This document shows, piece after piece, positions 12,911 through 24,895 of a stretch of 64,000 nucleotides of DNA. Position numbers and translations under genes: made by a program. The DNA comes from Dasyornis broadbenti. Its lineage: Eukaryota > Chordata > Aves > Passeriformes > Dasyornithidae. Each line of letters begins with the position of its first letter. The stretch's first letter is position 1. The notes under the pieces were generated by a model that saw only the letters and a program-made list of their open reading frames with translations, did not search any database and had not been told where the DNA came from. The DNA is taken from contig VZRN01000647.1 of the NCBI GenBank assembly GCA_013397935.1, positions 44,898 through 108,897 on the forward strand, written 5' to 3'.

Positions 12911-14939
12911 AATATATGTTTGGGAACTTTAACTGGAAACATTATAGGGGATTTAGTCAAAGAATGAATGCAAAATATGTTAATAGTATCTGGAGGCAGC
13001 AAAATTCAAATACTAAGATATTTAGTGTAATATATGTTGTGGTGTCAGTGAGTGACAGTGAGCAGAGTCAGACAATTAGCTGTTCCTACAAGATGCATAT
13101 GTTGTTGTGACCTTGAAGTCATCATTCACTCCGTGTTGTTACCATACTAATCCTGATAATTTGCTTCCCCTTATGCCTGTCTATACACTTTGTTCTGTTA
13201 GTTGAATTTTTCAGGCTTGCAGAAGCTGGGCTGGCAGCTTGCTGTGAGTTACTCAGAGCTGGAGGGTGCTGACACAGACGTGTAAATGCTAATGCTTAGA
13301 CTTGCTATGGACACTGGGGTGGCCTTCTGTGTTCCCATGCACCCAGCAGAGCAGCCGTGAGGCTGGTAACTGTCACGATTGTCTCAACAGCTCTGTCTGG
13401 AGGCTGCTATTGGCAGGAGGAGTAAAAGAGAAAGTGTCTCAACTTCCCATTAGCCAACATCACTCCTGGAGAGGATGGGGCATTTACTGCTCACACTGAC
13501 CAAACTCTGTCTGGAGTAACTGCACTGTCAGAGCTCCCTGCAGTTATTTAGGGCCACGCTGCCATGGGTGTCAGTGAGAGTTAGAGCCAAAGTGCTCCTG
13601 GGGTTTTGGGCTGTTTTGCCCAGGTGTAATTCTCTTAGCTGTGTATCATTGCGTCCTCAAGCACTGAACTGTTTAAGTACTGCCTACCACCCAAGAGGCA
13701 ATTACAGCTCAGTGATGACTGAAGTATTTTCCTAAGAATAAATCTGTAAATCAAAAGAGGAAGAGTTGAGGGTTTTTACAGGGTTGTGAGTGTCATTTAT
13801 GTTGCAGATATCTGGCTGGAAATGAAACATTATTTGGACACCTTAGATTTGATTTAAGTCTTCCAAATCCCATAGTAGTTACAGAAAACTATTATTGTTT
13901 GAAGTTTCATGGATGATTTTAGTTTTTCCATCTTCCCATATCTTGGCAAAATAGTAGGCCAGAATTTTGACTTGGTGCCAAGAGGCCTCTCTGAATGTAA
14001 CTGAACCTTTCCTTGATATGAAATTGAGAGATTTTTGTCCTAAGTTTTGATGCCAAATGGTCGAAGTGCTTCATTTCCCTTTGTTTTCAATGCCTCATGA
14101 AGAGCTCACTCTTTGTGTGTAAGAGACCCAGTGAGGAATGGTGAGGGATGGAGTTCCTGCTCATACCACAAAGACCGGTTCTTGTAGGAACAGTAACATC
14201 AGACCCACTTCAGTTTTGACAAGGTTTCTACATGCCATTGCAAGTCTGAATGTGCTTTTAAATCAGTAAGAGCTTTCCATGCATAAACAAGTTTTTAGTG
14301 ATGCCTGATCTTGTAACTAGAAATATATTTCCTTACAAGTTATGTGTTCGCTTGTTATTCCAAAGGTATATGGGGGCTCTGGGGTCTGTCCTGGGTCTCC
14401 TCCTTCCTGTGATTTATCCATATTAGTAAAATTCTCGCAAACTGAGCGCAAACTCCTCATGCAACCCCTGACACCCTCAGGAAGGGTTTCCTTGAGTAAT
14501 CGGCTGAGTCTTTGCAATCAGTGTTCTTGGTGACACACAGAAGAGGGCAAGCTCTTCAATTTTAGAGCAAGCAGGAAATAGGAGGAGCAGAAATGAGTTC
14601 TGTTGCTCAAGCCAGCAGATTTGTGTGAGGACACACATAAAGAACAAGTGCATATTGTATGGCATAGTGACACTGCAAAGCAAGTTTTGCTCAAAAGTGT
14701 AGTTAGGAGTACGTTTCATGACTCCAAGGTAAATACTGCAGCAAGAAGCATGACTACATTTTGAAAAAAACATTGTAAGCACTGTTTTCAATTGAAGTTT
14801 CTGGAAAGTAGTACTTCTTTCTTTTCTGTTTTTATCACAACTCTGAAAGCATTCAGTAACATTATTTCTTAACCTTGTTTTTCCTCCCAGCAATCTTTTG
14901 TATTGTTCAAAAAAAATCTTATAAGGATGTAAGAATAAA
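12911..14939. other. Unique non-coding sequence
   Basis: No gene, RNA gene or repeat family is recognised. A 138-codon minus-strand frame (14477-14893) is AT-rich, lacks motifs and looks like chance. The right end passes gradually into degraded CR1-like sequence. Confidence 0.5.
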
Positions 14940-15372
14940 CACGCAGGATCTAGCCCAGTGTCTCATTTAAAGCAGCATACAGGCAAGCGTGGTGGTAGTT
15001 TTCTAAACAGTCTTGCTTCCAGCAGTTTGTAGTCCAAGGCTTTTGTGAGGCAGTGCCTGTCTTTGTACTTTATTCTTCAGAGAAACGTTCTAATTTTTAG
15101 CCTGTGTCAACTTCTGTCATCCACAACATTCAGAACAATGAGTTCCTTGGCTGCAATATACACTTATGTAGAACCACTTCCTTTAGATTGTTTTGAACCT
15201 GTTCTTATGGTTTTGTGTGATAGCCCTTAGTTCTGATTTGGAGAGAGTGCATGTGCAGCCTGTACCTGTTCCCTGTCTCCATGCCACTCCTGATTTTATG
15301 GATATTTTTATACTTCCCTTAGCTGTTTATTTTCAGAATTGAAGAAACCTAATCTCTTTAGACTGTAACCAT
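14940..15372 (-). mobile_element. Ancient CR1-type LINE remnant
   Basis: Read on the plus strand, this shows the reverse complement of an old CR1/L3-like 3' region. Recognisable stretches are AACAATGAGTTCCTTGGCTG, TAGATTGTTTTGAACCTG, AGCCCTTAGTTCTGATTTGG, CATGCCACTCCTGATTTTAT and GAAGAAACCTAATCTCTTTA, in the expected order. The element is non-LTR and strongly diverged, with no open reading frame left. Divergence suggests an insertion predating modern bird orders. The assignment rests on remembered family consensus and was not aligned, so boundaries are approximate. Confidence 0.6.
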
Positions 15373-16058
15373 TTCAAATATCTTTGACTGCTTTCTCAGG
15401 ATGAAGGTACAGTATGTAAAGCTGCAATTCAAATAAACTCATTGGCTTGTCCTTAACTTGTGGGAATAGTTTTACTGAAATCAGTGCCATTCTTAGAAAC
15501 TGAATCTTTAGATAACAGGTAGTCCAACTATTCAGACCAGTCTGAGGGCACATGAATAAGGTGACTTGCCAGATTTTTTTTTCTTTTTTTTTNNNNNNNN
15601 NNNNNNNNNNNNNNNNNNNNNNNNNNNTTTTTTGGTGCTGTTTTTGTGCTAGATAGTTATGGTGGAAAGAGCAAGGAGAGTTTCCCGATTTTAAAATTTT
15701 TCTGATAGATTGCAAGTGTGCAACAGCACCACTGTAAGTACAGGAAAAGGCTAGTTAGAACAGTGAAATGAATGTAGGAGGGGATTGATTATACTGTCCT
15801 GTTCAGAATGATAATATGGGCTTGGAAGAGATTTGGAATGTGTTAAGATGTTAGTCAAGTCTTGCTGATGCTTTTTAATTTTCATTTGGATAGCTAAGGG
15901 TAATTTATTTTGCTCCAGCTGGGAACATGTCTAGTGGAAAGGATAAGAAGTTGAATTAAAAATCTCTTGAGGCAGTTGCAAAGAGAATAAGCATTGCCTG
16001 AGAGGATGTACATTGTTGGCCAGCTCTACGACAGTTGCTACCTATCCTTTTCTCCTGT
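15373..16058. other. Unique sequence containing an assembly gap
   Basis: No gene is seen. The middle contains a T-rich run interrupted by a 35-bp block of N, so the true homopolymer length is unknown. The right end borders the CR1 3' terminus. Confidence 0.5.
15593..15627. other. Assembly gap (35 N) inside poly-T
   Basis: Thirty-five N characters are flanked on both sides by T-rich sequence. A collapsed or unresolved homopolymer is the likeliest cause. Any frame crossing this position is meaningless. Confidence 0.98.
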
Positions 16059-16290
16059 GATCCTAGAATCCTAGAATCGTTTGGATTGATAGGGACCTGA
16101 AAGAACATCTTGTTCCAAACCCTCTGTCTAGGGCAAGGACTTCTTCCCCTAGACCAGGTTGCTCTAAGCCCCACCTGTAAGGGATGGGGCATGTACAACT
16201 TCCCTGGGCAACCTGTGCCAGTGTCTCACTACATTCACAATAAAAAAAACCTTGGATATTGTGTTTTGAACTCCTTCCTTGTGATTCATC
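16059..16290 (-). mobile_element. CR1 LINE 3' end
   Basis: The plus strand begins with two tandem copies of an 8-bp unit, CCTAGAAT, the reverse complement of the ATTCTRKG-type tail repeat typical of CR1 ends. Then comes the classic reverse-complement CR1 3' UTR order: GGTTTGGATTGATAGGGACC-like start, TTGTTCCAAACC, CTAGACCAGGTTGCTC, GGGATGGGGCATGTACAACT and GGCAACCTGTGCCAGTGTCT. Homology fades after about 16290. It is a 5'-truncated, non-coding copy on the minus strand, younger than the neighbouring CR1 relics because the family sequence is still easy to read. Confidence 0.9.
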
Positions 16291-18024
16291 AGTCCATTAC
16301 AAAATTTCCTGTATCAGACACTATTCAATTCTCTTGAGTAAAGTTCCTCTAGTGCTGCCCTGAGGACTCTTGTCTCTTTCTGCAGGGTGTCATTCATCTT
16401 GCGCAGCTATGACACAGCACAGAGTCCTCAGGAGAACCTGCAAAGCGGTTTTGTGGAGTCTTGGCTCTTAATAACTTGTTTCTTAAGTGGCAGCATGTTT
16501 TTTTTCCTCTGGCTTTTATCAGAAAACAGTGAAGGGGGAAACAGAATTATTTAGTGTACTCTGGTCCTTGGAGTTGTCCTGGGTTCTGCTCTCTGGGACT
16601 CTGAGAGATCCTGACTGCACGAGTGAGGCTATCTGTGTGTGTATCTATAAAGCACCAGTGACAAGGCCTATTACCACTTGTACCAAAAGCCTCTGGGAAG
16701 AGGGACTCGGTGAACTAGGTGGGATGTAAAATCCTCTGGATTTGTTTGGACAAAGGCAGGTTCTATTTTGTGATTGACTTCCCTGATAGCTGGTGCTGTT
16801 TCCTGGGCTTTGTCAAGGACTGAGAAGACCAGGTGAAGCCTGCTAGCTTCCCCAGTCATCCAGGACATGGGTGGGAGGAGAAAAATGTTAGAGCCCAAAC
16901 CTCTGCCTAGCACAGAAAATAGTGGGATTGATGACTCTGGCCTATGCTTGCATGTAGTTTTCAGTATCTTCCAGAGTCATGAATTTTGTTGGGAGCAGTT
17001 TAAAAGAGTGATAGCAAAATCCTATGTGGCTTTGGTTCCAGTTCTATTCCTATTATTTTTCCTGTTATAGTTCTGTTTGCCTCATTAAGTGCTTTCATTT
17101 CTTGCCAGACTTCTCAGATCAATATTTGCAAAAAGGGTTTTATGTGGGATCAGCTAGAAAAAAATGCCCAATTGTTAGTGTGTATGTGTGTATGCAAAAG
17201 TTTAAGACCATTCTTCTTGACCAGCTGCAGAACAGAGACATGAAGCCAATGTCTGCAAAGTTTGCATGATTAGATTTCAGAATTTCTTCAATATGGTCCC
17301 ACACAAAATCCACATCTCTTGGTTTCCCTTAGGAAAATCTGCCCCCCAATTTGAATTTGGCAACTCTCGTATTGGAATGATGACACAATATTAAATCCCC
17401 TTACTTGTCGGAAAGTGTAGCATAAATGTCAAATGCTTTAATAACCCGTTTGAAACTGCTACTCATGAAATTTTTCTGGAGCCAATTTTGTAGCCTTCAG
17501 AAATACCTGGGCTGAATTTACCTGAGAAGGAAATTACTTTCTACTTACCTAAATCCACCCACGCACTCATGCCAGTCGTGTGAAGCCTTCAAAGCCTTCC
17601 CCAATTGGCAGTGTTGCTCTGTGTTGTTAAGCACACAGGACCTTGTCCTTCCCCAATGTTAGCATCACTGATATCTTGAGTTCAGAGATAAATGTCTCCA
17701 TAAAGCCTGTCTGCTGCTTCTCCATTCACCTCTTTATTTTTCCATGGGGAAAAAGAACTATTTTAGTTCTTTTCATTTCAATAAAAAAAACAATATTGCT
17801 TTTTTAATGGATCTGGGTTTTTTCCTCTCTGCAAAAACCTCATGGGTGAATGTGGCTAGGAAGAAATGACTTAACTATTTTTCTGTTTTGTGGTAGATGT
17901 ATGGGAGGTGAATGCAGAAGATTCCAATTAAAATGCCTTTTTTTCCTTGCTCTGTCTTTGGCAAAGTATGTTCAAGGAAGATGAGAAACTGTTCCATTTT
18001 AGCAAGGCAAGTACTAACAATAGA
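16291..18024. other. Unique non-coding sequence
   Basis: No gene or clear repeat family is visible. The first part may contain further decayed CR1 sequence. Short frames occur on both strands without motifs. Confidence 0.45.
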
Positions 18025-18700
18025 AGTCACAGGGAGTTAGAGAAAATAGGGTTGGAAAGGCCATATGTCTGTGCCTTTCTTCCTGTTTAAAGGCAGGATT
18101 GACTCACCTTGCTTTGCCTATGAAAAATCCTTTTCTAAACTGTTCATGGAAGACTTTTACGTCTGGAGCACCCAGATCTCTCATGCACAAGAGTTTCCAG
18201 TCCTTCTCCATTTTTTTTGATTTGGCTATTGGCTAAATATTAAGAACATTTCTGGAATTTCCCCCACTGCAGTCCAAGCCCATCCCTCCTTGCCCAGACC
18301 ACCACAGAAGAGCTTATAACTTCTTTTCTTTAGTAACCCTTTCTCTGCTGAGCACTGAGTGCTTCCCCTCCCCCTTTTCTAAGCCAAACAGTTCCTGTTT
18401 CACCCTTTCTAGCTCACTGAATTTTCTGTACCTCTAAACTTTCCAGTCTGCACTTCATCTGCATGTTTCTGAGCTATGATTCCAGGCCTGGACACAGCTC
18501 TGGCAGAGTGGGGTAAAGACGAAGACTTTCTGTGTCTTCTGGGAAGCGTGGGGAGTTCTGCAGCCCTGGAGAGTTTCTGTCTCTTGGCTTTCCAGCAGCT
18601 GTCTGACCTCCCTGTGTCATGACCTTACCTGCCTCAGCCAGCTGCTCTCCAGTTTGCCTTGATGTCAGTGAACTATTCCAGGTGAAATTCAGACTCTGTT
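18025..18700 (-). mobile_element. Ancient CR1 LINE fragment
   Basis: Plus-strand stretches match the order of a reverse-complement CR1 of the older CR1-X/Y type: ATAGGGTTGGAAAGGCC near 18046, CACTGCAGTCCAAGCCCATC near 18266, TTTTCTAAGCCAAACAGTTC near 18377, then CTCACTGAATTTTCTGTACC, CTAAACTTTCCAGTCTG and AGGCCTGGACACAGCTCTGG at about 18484. It is highly diverged, with no coding capacity. The identification comes from memory of the family, and the ends are approximate. Confidence 0.6.
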
Positions 18701-19166
18701 TATTAGTCCTTTATTGAATTACACTGTTTAATTTTTTCCTGTTAGTTGTCACAACTATTTTGAATTGTTTCACATTCCCACAATATGCTCATGGCTCTTC
18801 CCGGCTTACCAGTGTCTGAAGATGGAGTAAGCACATTTGTCCCTTCTTCATTCCCTTCAGTGCTGGAAGTCTCCAAAAGTAGCAGACCAGGGCTGCTGTC
18901 TGCTGTCTTTGGTTTGCCAGCAAGCCAATGGAAATGGCTCCTGGAGTCTGTTTTTTGCCAGGCCACTTCTGCTCATCACAGCTCTACCTGTTCATGTTTC
19001 CATAGCTTGCCTATGGCAACACCTCAGGAAGTCAGGATTTATTGGTATTTGTGCTTCTTTACCCGTTAGATATTTTAGATTATTAGATTATTATTCCTAG
19101 ACCCACAAGTTAGGATGGATTCAAGTGATTCAGTTTTGATAAATTAGTCTAGAGTGTTACCCATAT
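18701..19166. other. Unique sequence between CR1 relic and SINE
   Basis: No feature is recognised. Overlapping frames of 74-94 codons on both strands at about 18742-19100 are typical of chance in moderately GC-rich DNA. Confidence 0.45.
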
Positions 19167-19295
19167 CACAGAATATTCTGTATTGGAAGAGACCCACAAG
19201 GATCATCAAGTCCCCCTCTTCAATGAAGGGCCTGGATTGAACCCATGACTTTGATGTTATTAGCACCATGCTCTGACCACCTAAGCTAATTCCCT
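19167..19295 (-). mobile_element. TguSINE1-type tRNA-Ile/CR1 SINE
   Basis: On the minus strand the 5' head is tRNA-Ile-like: an A-box-like TAGCTTAGGTGG (plus positions 19277-19288), GCATGGTGCTAATAAC with an AAT anticodon region, and a B box GGTTCAATCC (plus 19234-19243). It is followed by a CR1-derived tail that on the plus strand reads CACAGAATATTCTGTATTGG then GAGACCCACAAGGATCATCA. This head-to-tail order is that of TguSINE1, described in passerine birds and thought to be mobilised by CR1-X machinery. The copy is mildly degraded and transcriptionally doubtful. A tRNA gene is unlikely because the 3' acceptor side is replaced by CR1 sequence. It is the most taxon-informative feature in the window. 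Confidence 0.88.
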
Positions 19296-22200
19296 ATGGC
19301 TCTGTGGTGTTAGGTGGTGAAAGCTGGCATGTCTCTAACACCACAGCTCCTCCTTCATCTCTCTCAAAAGCCTCTCAAAAGACCCTTTATCCTCTACTGA
19401 TTCATTTGAAGGTATTCTCATGACAGGTGACTTCCCCAGGAACTGGAAACAATGAAAAAAATGAAAAAAATTTCAAATATAGAAGGAAAGGTTGAACAGA
19501 TCCAAATGAAGACCTCTTTGTTTTCTTCTTGTCTTTCCCCTTCTTCTCACAGCCCTGCCAAGAAATAAAGCTTTTTTTTTTCCTCCTGACCTGCTCCAGG
19601 CTCAGAGGGAGCTGAGGCAGGAGTGATAAGGTCTTGGCTGAAGGATTCAGGGAGGTCAGAAAAAGAACAGAAAAGTCAGCAGGGTTGAATTAATACCTGG
19701 TACTCTGAGCTCTTCTTTGTGAGCTGGCGTTTCATAGTGTGCTGAAGGCTATTAACTGTGACCTGAGCTCCTTACTGTCACATATCCTTGGGGACATTAC
19801 TGCCATGCCTCAGTTTCTCCCTCTTTTAAAGTGAAATCCATGATCCTGAAAACCCATGCAGAGAGTTTGGAAAGCCAGGGATTTAGTATGCCTGCCCTCA
19901 GTGGACGTTACAACCTGAGGACCAAGGCAATTTACCTGAATTGCCTAGTTAAACCTTTGGGATGGCAATTGTGCTCAGACTCCTCTGTCTGGGGATGGCA
20001 GGGAGCTGCCTCTGGGGTATGAGAGAAGGAATTACCTCATCTTTGGCTCATCTTTGACTGTTTGCTACACAAATTAGAGGGTGTAACTAGGTCAGAATTA
20101 GCCCCTAAAGGTGCATGTGTCAACATATGCCTCTGTGTGAGTCCTCTTGAAGGTCAGAACAGTAATATACAGCCAAAGTGCTTTGGTTACCTAGAATGTA
20201 AGTATTTTCTGCCAGAATGACTTTATTTGACTCGCTTTTAAGGAGTGGCAGACTAACCTCACCAATCCATGGAAATATTTCCTATTCCTTCACGATCTCA
20301 TACAGTTGCCCTTTTTTCCTAGGCAGCTATTTCTGTGCATGTGTCAGAGGGATTTGTCCTGCTTTATTAGTTGAATTTATTTTCTTTCCAAAGCAAAACT
20401 GCAACTGATGTAAATGAGCACCTCATATTTCTTTTGGGCTAGAGCCGTCTCAGAGCTGGGGCTGAGCAGCTGCTGCTGTGCCACGTCATAGAAATCACAG
20501 AACTGTGCTTGCAGCTACCCAGATGAAATCTCTGGCAAATTAAATCAGCTCCAAACTCTTTATACTGCTGCTGCAGAGCCAAGGACCATTAGATAATGAA
20601 ATGGGGAGAATAATGGGCTTGATCAGAGGTATTCCCCACCCCATCAAAATCCTACTGCTGAGACATGCCTGGGAGTACAAGTATGCAGCTCTGCAGCTCT
20701 CCCCCTCAGCATCTGGAGAGACCTGTGAGCTGTGCTCTGCCTGCAGGAAGGGTATTCCTGAAGGCAGCAGCAAGTCCTCTGCTTGTCCTTTATTATCATT
20801 TCCCCTGGTGTGTCGTGGGGATCACGCAGAGCTGCCCTGTAGTCTGGAGGGTGTAACGGACCGGTCTGGACAAGTGCCTAAATCTGCACACCCATCTTAA
20901 AGGTGCTGTCTCTCCTGCAAGGGAGGTGTAGCTGTCACTGAGGGTGGCAGTCACATCCTGGCTGGCAGATGGACCTGAACAGGATTGATGGCTCTCAGGC
21001 AGATCCTGTAAAACCAAGTGTTGGACTAAACTGTTGTTTCAATCAGTAACAAAAATACACTGTTTGCTTGGCCCTGAGAAGGTGGGAACTGTATGGAAGA
21101 ATAGGCATTAAGGTTATTTGTTGTCACATTGCACAGAGATAAAATATTGGGCTTCCCCAGCAGTTTGGAGGCTTAAAGCACATTTAAATCCACCTTTGAA
21201 AACTAATTAAACTGGGACAAATGTAATTGAACACCCTTCCTTTGCAGTATAAAGGACTTATCCTTCACCAAGGAATTTATAGTGCTTTGGTTACCTTAAT
21301 ACTAAGGCCAAATTTGTTTGGTAATCGGGCATGGATTATATCACAGAACCATAACACATCTTTCATTTCTGCACTGTGTTTATGAGATGCCCAGGGACGG
21401 GAGGAATCCAGCAACAGCGAGGGTTGAGTGCAATGAGACAACTGTGCAAACAAAGGCTTGCCTTGGTCACTGATCACACTTGCCTGAAGAGGATTCTGGA
21501 ATTTAAATCACGGCAGATGACGGTGGCAGCTTTCACTGGGGAAGCCTCACTCTTTAATTACAAAACGTGCAGCAAGAATAAATCCTGAAGTGTGTTTGGA
21601 TGAGCCTTGCCAGTAGCTTTGAATGCAGTGCTCATTCGCCTAACTCTCCAGTCGTGCTGCTTCTTCTCTGCTTGCTTGATACTGATCTAACAGCTGGGCT
21701 GGAAAAGGGAATTTCACCTGCTACTTAACTCTATTTTTCTTCTGTTTTCCTGCAATAACTCCATTTTCCTATTGCTTACCCTTGCTCACCCCACTCCACT
21801 CCTTCATCCCCAGGCAATCCCAAACATTCTGACTTCTCTCTGAGGGAGCAACTACCTTCAAGGGTTAAAGCTTGCAGGGACGGAGGTAGTTTTGCATTCC
21901 CTTGCCTTATTTTAAGGGCTGAAGGGCTTTCCTTCCTTGGCTGAGACTTGCTGCTGAAATATCTGGTAATCCAGTTTTTTTATCTGGCTGCTGGCCTTTG
22001 AAGGGTGTGCTGCCACAGAATTGTCATGAGAGCTGCTGGCTGGAGCAAATGAGAACAAATGAGAGGCAGAGAGATTATGGCCTGAGCAGCAGCAACCCTG
22101 CCAAACCTGGCCCCCTGTCCACTAGCTCTTGATCTGTCTAACGATTCAGACTAAAGGAGATGCCTTACAAGAGGTGCTGGCAAACAGCAACCTAATTCAC

Positions 22201-24822
22201 CTTCCAAGGGCAGCTCTACAAACTGTGCTTCCAAGGTGCTGCAGCGTCTGAGCACTAAAGCAAAACAAAGCCCTGCTCCCATCCTGTGGCACAGCATCAC
22301 TTCCCTCTATGCCCAGGTGAAAGTTGTGTAAGCACCTGCAGGGGTGGAGTAATGGGCTCTGAGGCCTGGAGCTGGGAGCAAGGGCAGGATGGTGGCACCT
22401 GGCACCTCTCCTGTATGGGGGTCCTGAGCATGGGGGGAACACCACGGGGTTCTCAGCGGCTCTCAGTTAGTCTCTCGCTTCAGAGAGACCTTGAGCCTGA
22501 ATTGCAGCTTCATGAGAGGTGCTGTCTCTTTTTCTAAGCCCTGTCTGTGTGAGAGGAAGGACAGGTAAAGCGTGGAGAGGAGGAATGATGATGGGATCAA
22601 AGCCTGCAAGCAAGAGCAGGGATCAGCTTCCCGAAGGCAAAGAAAAGCCACAGAGCCAGATTCTGTGGAGAGGGATGTTTACAAAAGGTGTTTCTGAAGA
22701 TATCTCAAGGCATTTTCAGAAGTTAATGCCAACCTTTTCTATAAATTTATTGTATAGGTATCTTGCTGAAACTGAGAATTACTGTAATCTGGTTTAAGCA
22801 GGTAAAACCAAGGTGTACAGGAAGGGGAATGGCTCATCCAGGGGCACATGGCATGGCAGTGCTGAGACAGGGTTTGGTTTCCTCCTAGTCCCTTGAGTGA
22901 CCAAGATGCTGTGGAGCTCTTGTTTTAGTCCATGCAAAGATTCAATTTACTAACTGTACTTCTGCCACAGGGAATGGGACTGGCTGTGTCTCTTTGTTGT
23001 CTTTCACCTGCTTTAAAATAAGAAAAAGTATTTATAATGCAACTATAAAACCAGAATTCCCTGAGTGAGACAGGAACCTCAGGTTTTTATCTGCCATTTT
23101 AGAGGCTATTTCTCCAGAAAGTGGAACAAAAAGTGATTTAGCCTCAGAAAATAACTTCTTTTTTTAAAATTTTTTTAAAAAGATTCTATTGTCTTTCAAA
23201 TACACCTCCCCTGCTAGTGAGAGGGGATCAAAGGGACAGAGCTAGCTAAGAGTCTGAAATGGATGAGTTCAGGTAGGTTGAAAGTTTTTAAAAATGCCTC
23301 ATTATTTTAGTATAAGCCCTCAAAGCCGTCTCAATGAAAGCAAGAGGAAACCTACCTCAACCCTCAAGGCTTGATGGAAGAGAACATGGCAGATTATTCA
23401 TTGGTTTCTTATAGACACAAAGGAAAACAAATAAGGCTGTCCACAAAAAATTTGCCCTTTTGGTTAGTAAGTCAAAATATTCTGCATCTTACCTCTTCCT
23501 CAGCCTGGAGATTTCAGCTGCAACATTAAACTTGGGATGTCAGGGAAAGGAAGGATTTGGAACTGATAGGAAGGCAACAGCTTTTTCTGAGTGTGACGGA
23601 GAGATCCTAGAATGAAGGAGGAAATGGAGATGAGTTATCAAACTCTGCTGTATCAGTGAACCAGTTCTTTTTATTCTCATGGTACATACTGAAAATCACT
23701 AAGAAAGTTTTGATTTTTTTTTTTTTTTTTAATTTTCCCACAGCACCCTTCTTGTGTATTTAAGGAAAGAAAAATATTAGAAAAGAACAAAATGAGGAAT
23801 TGTCACTTCACAAGGTCATCTGATCTTAGGTGGAGTTGATGAAATATCTAATAAACAGTTCAGGAGACCTCAGCAGGATCCAATGTCCAATAACTTTTAA
23901 TTCCAGTATTTTTGAAATCTGCAGGTCTGTATTAGTCTTCCCTGCCTCAATTTATTCTTCATGTTCCAGTCCAGTCTTGAAGAATTCTGGAAATCATCAG
24001 GAAAAGGAAAGAAACATGGGGAATTTTTGCTGGTCAGTGAACATTTCTAGTTTTCACCCTACAAATGAGCCATCTGTTTAAAACTAGTTCACTGGTCACT
24101 TGCTGGTGTTGCTTAGAAACCAATTTTCTAAAATCCCACATTTTTCAATGTGCTGGCAGATAAACATGAAGGTGACTGATAGGTCTGCAAACGCTCCTGG
24201 CAAAGAAGGGGTAGGTTGCACTAATGTGTGGTGATGCAATTCCTGATGAGCTGAAATTTTGGGGGAACTTGTTTGATGTGGGATATACAGATCCTAATAG
24301 CCTTGATGCTTTTCAATATTTGAGTCTCCTCTTCCTGAATGAAGTCAGTTTGCACCAGAAATATATGTAAATTGGGAATGCAGAGGCAATATTAATTTTT
24401 GCTCTGTATTCCTTAGTGTAGCAGGGCAGGGATGAAGCTGAAGGACAGTTTCTATAAGGCTGTATTGTGCCTGGGCTGTGAGCAGACAGCAACACCACGG
24501 CTCCAGGATGGCTCCAGGATGGCTCCAGTGGCCAAGGAATGGATGTCTTTGGCTGGAAGCTGACTTTCCAAAAGGTTTGCTGCAGAGAAATAAGTACGTA
24601 AGGAAGGAAAGAAAGCAAGCACGTGAGGACAGATGAGGTTCCTGATTTGCTTGAATGGCCAATATATGTGTGAAAAATCTGTGCGAAATTTTAGCATCAC
24701 AGAAGCACCAGAAAAGGCAATCTTTCTACTTTTTGTCTGACTCCTATTGCCTTGGGGATTCTCATTCTATACTTGGCAAGCAAACCATTTGATTAAGTGC
24801 TAAACTTGAAAAATAGTAAATA
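19296..24822. other. Unique non-coding sequence
   Basis: No gene or repeat family is recognised. Small features are a T17 run at 23714-23730 and an 11-bp unit (GGCTCCAGGAT) repeated 2.7 times at 24499-24528. The open frames stay near or below 105 codons, overlap each other and have no recognisable motif. Confidence 0.5.
24499..24528. repeat. 11-bp tandem repeat, 2.7 copies
   Basis: The unit GGCTCCAGGAT occurs twice perfectly, followed by an 8-bp partial copy. It is a short minisatellite-like expansion with no evident function and a likely polymorphic site. Confidence 0.85.
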
Positions 24823-24895
24823 GCCTATTTAAACATGTTAAGCACAACCTGTTGCCTACTTAGATGCTATTGAAACATAATCTATTTAAATAGGC
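24823..24895. repeat. 11-bp inverted repeat with palindrome
   Basis: GCCTATTTAAA at 24823-24833 is the exact reverse complement of TTTAAATAGGC at 24885-24895, separated by 51 bp. The right arm overlaps a 12-bp perfect palindrome CTATTTAAATAG, which resembles but does not exactly match a MEF2-type site. The region is AT-rich and otherwise anonymous. It could be a transcription-factor site pair or chance. Confidence 0.5.

Noticed and set aside
19230..19291. Possible tRNA-Ile(AAT) gene on the minus strand
   Set aside because: A and B boxes are present, but the 3' half runs into CR1-derived sequence and the acceptor stem cannot pair. It is the head of a SINE.
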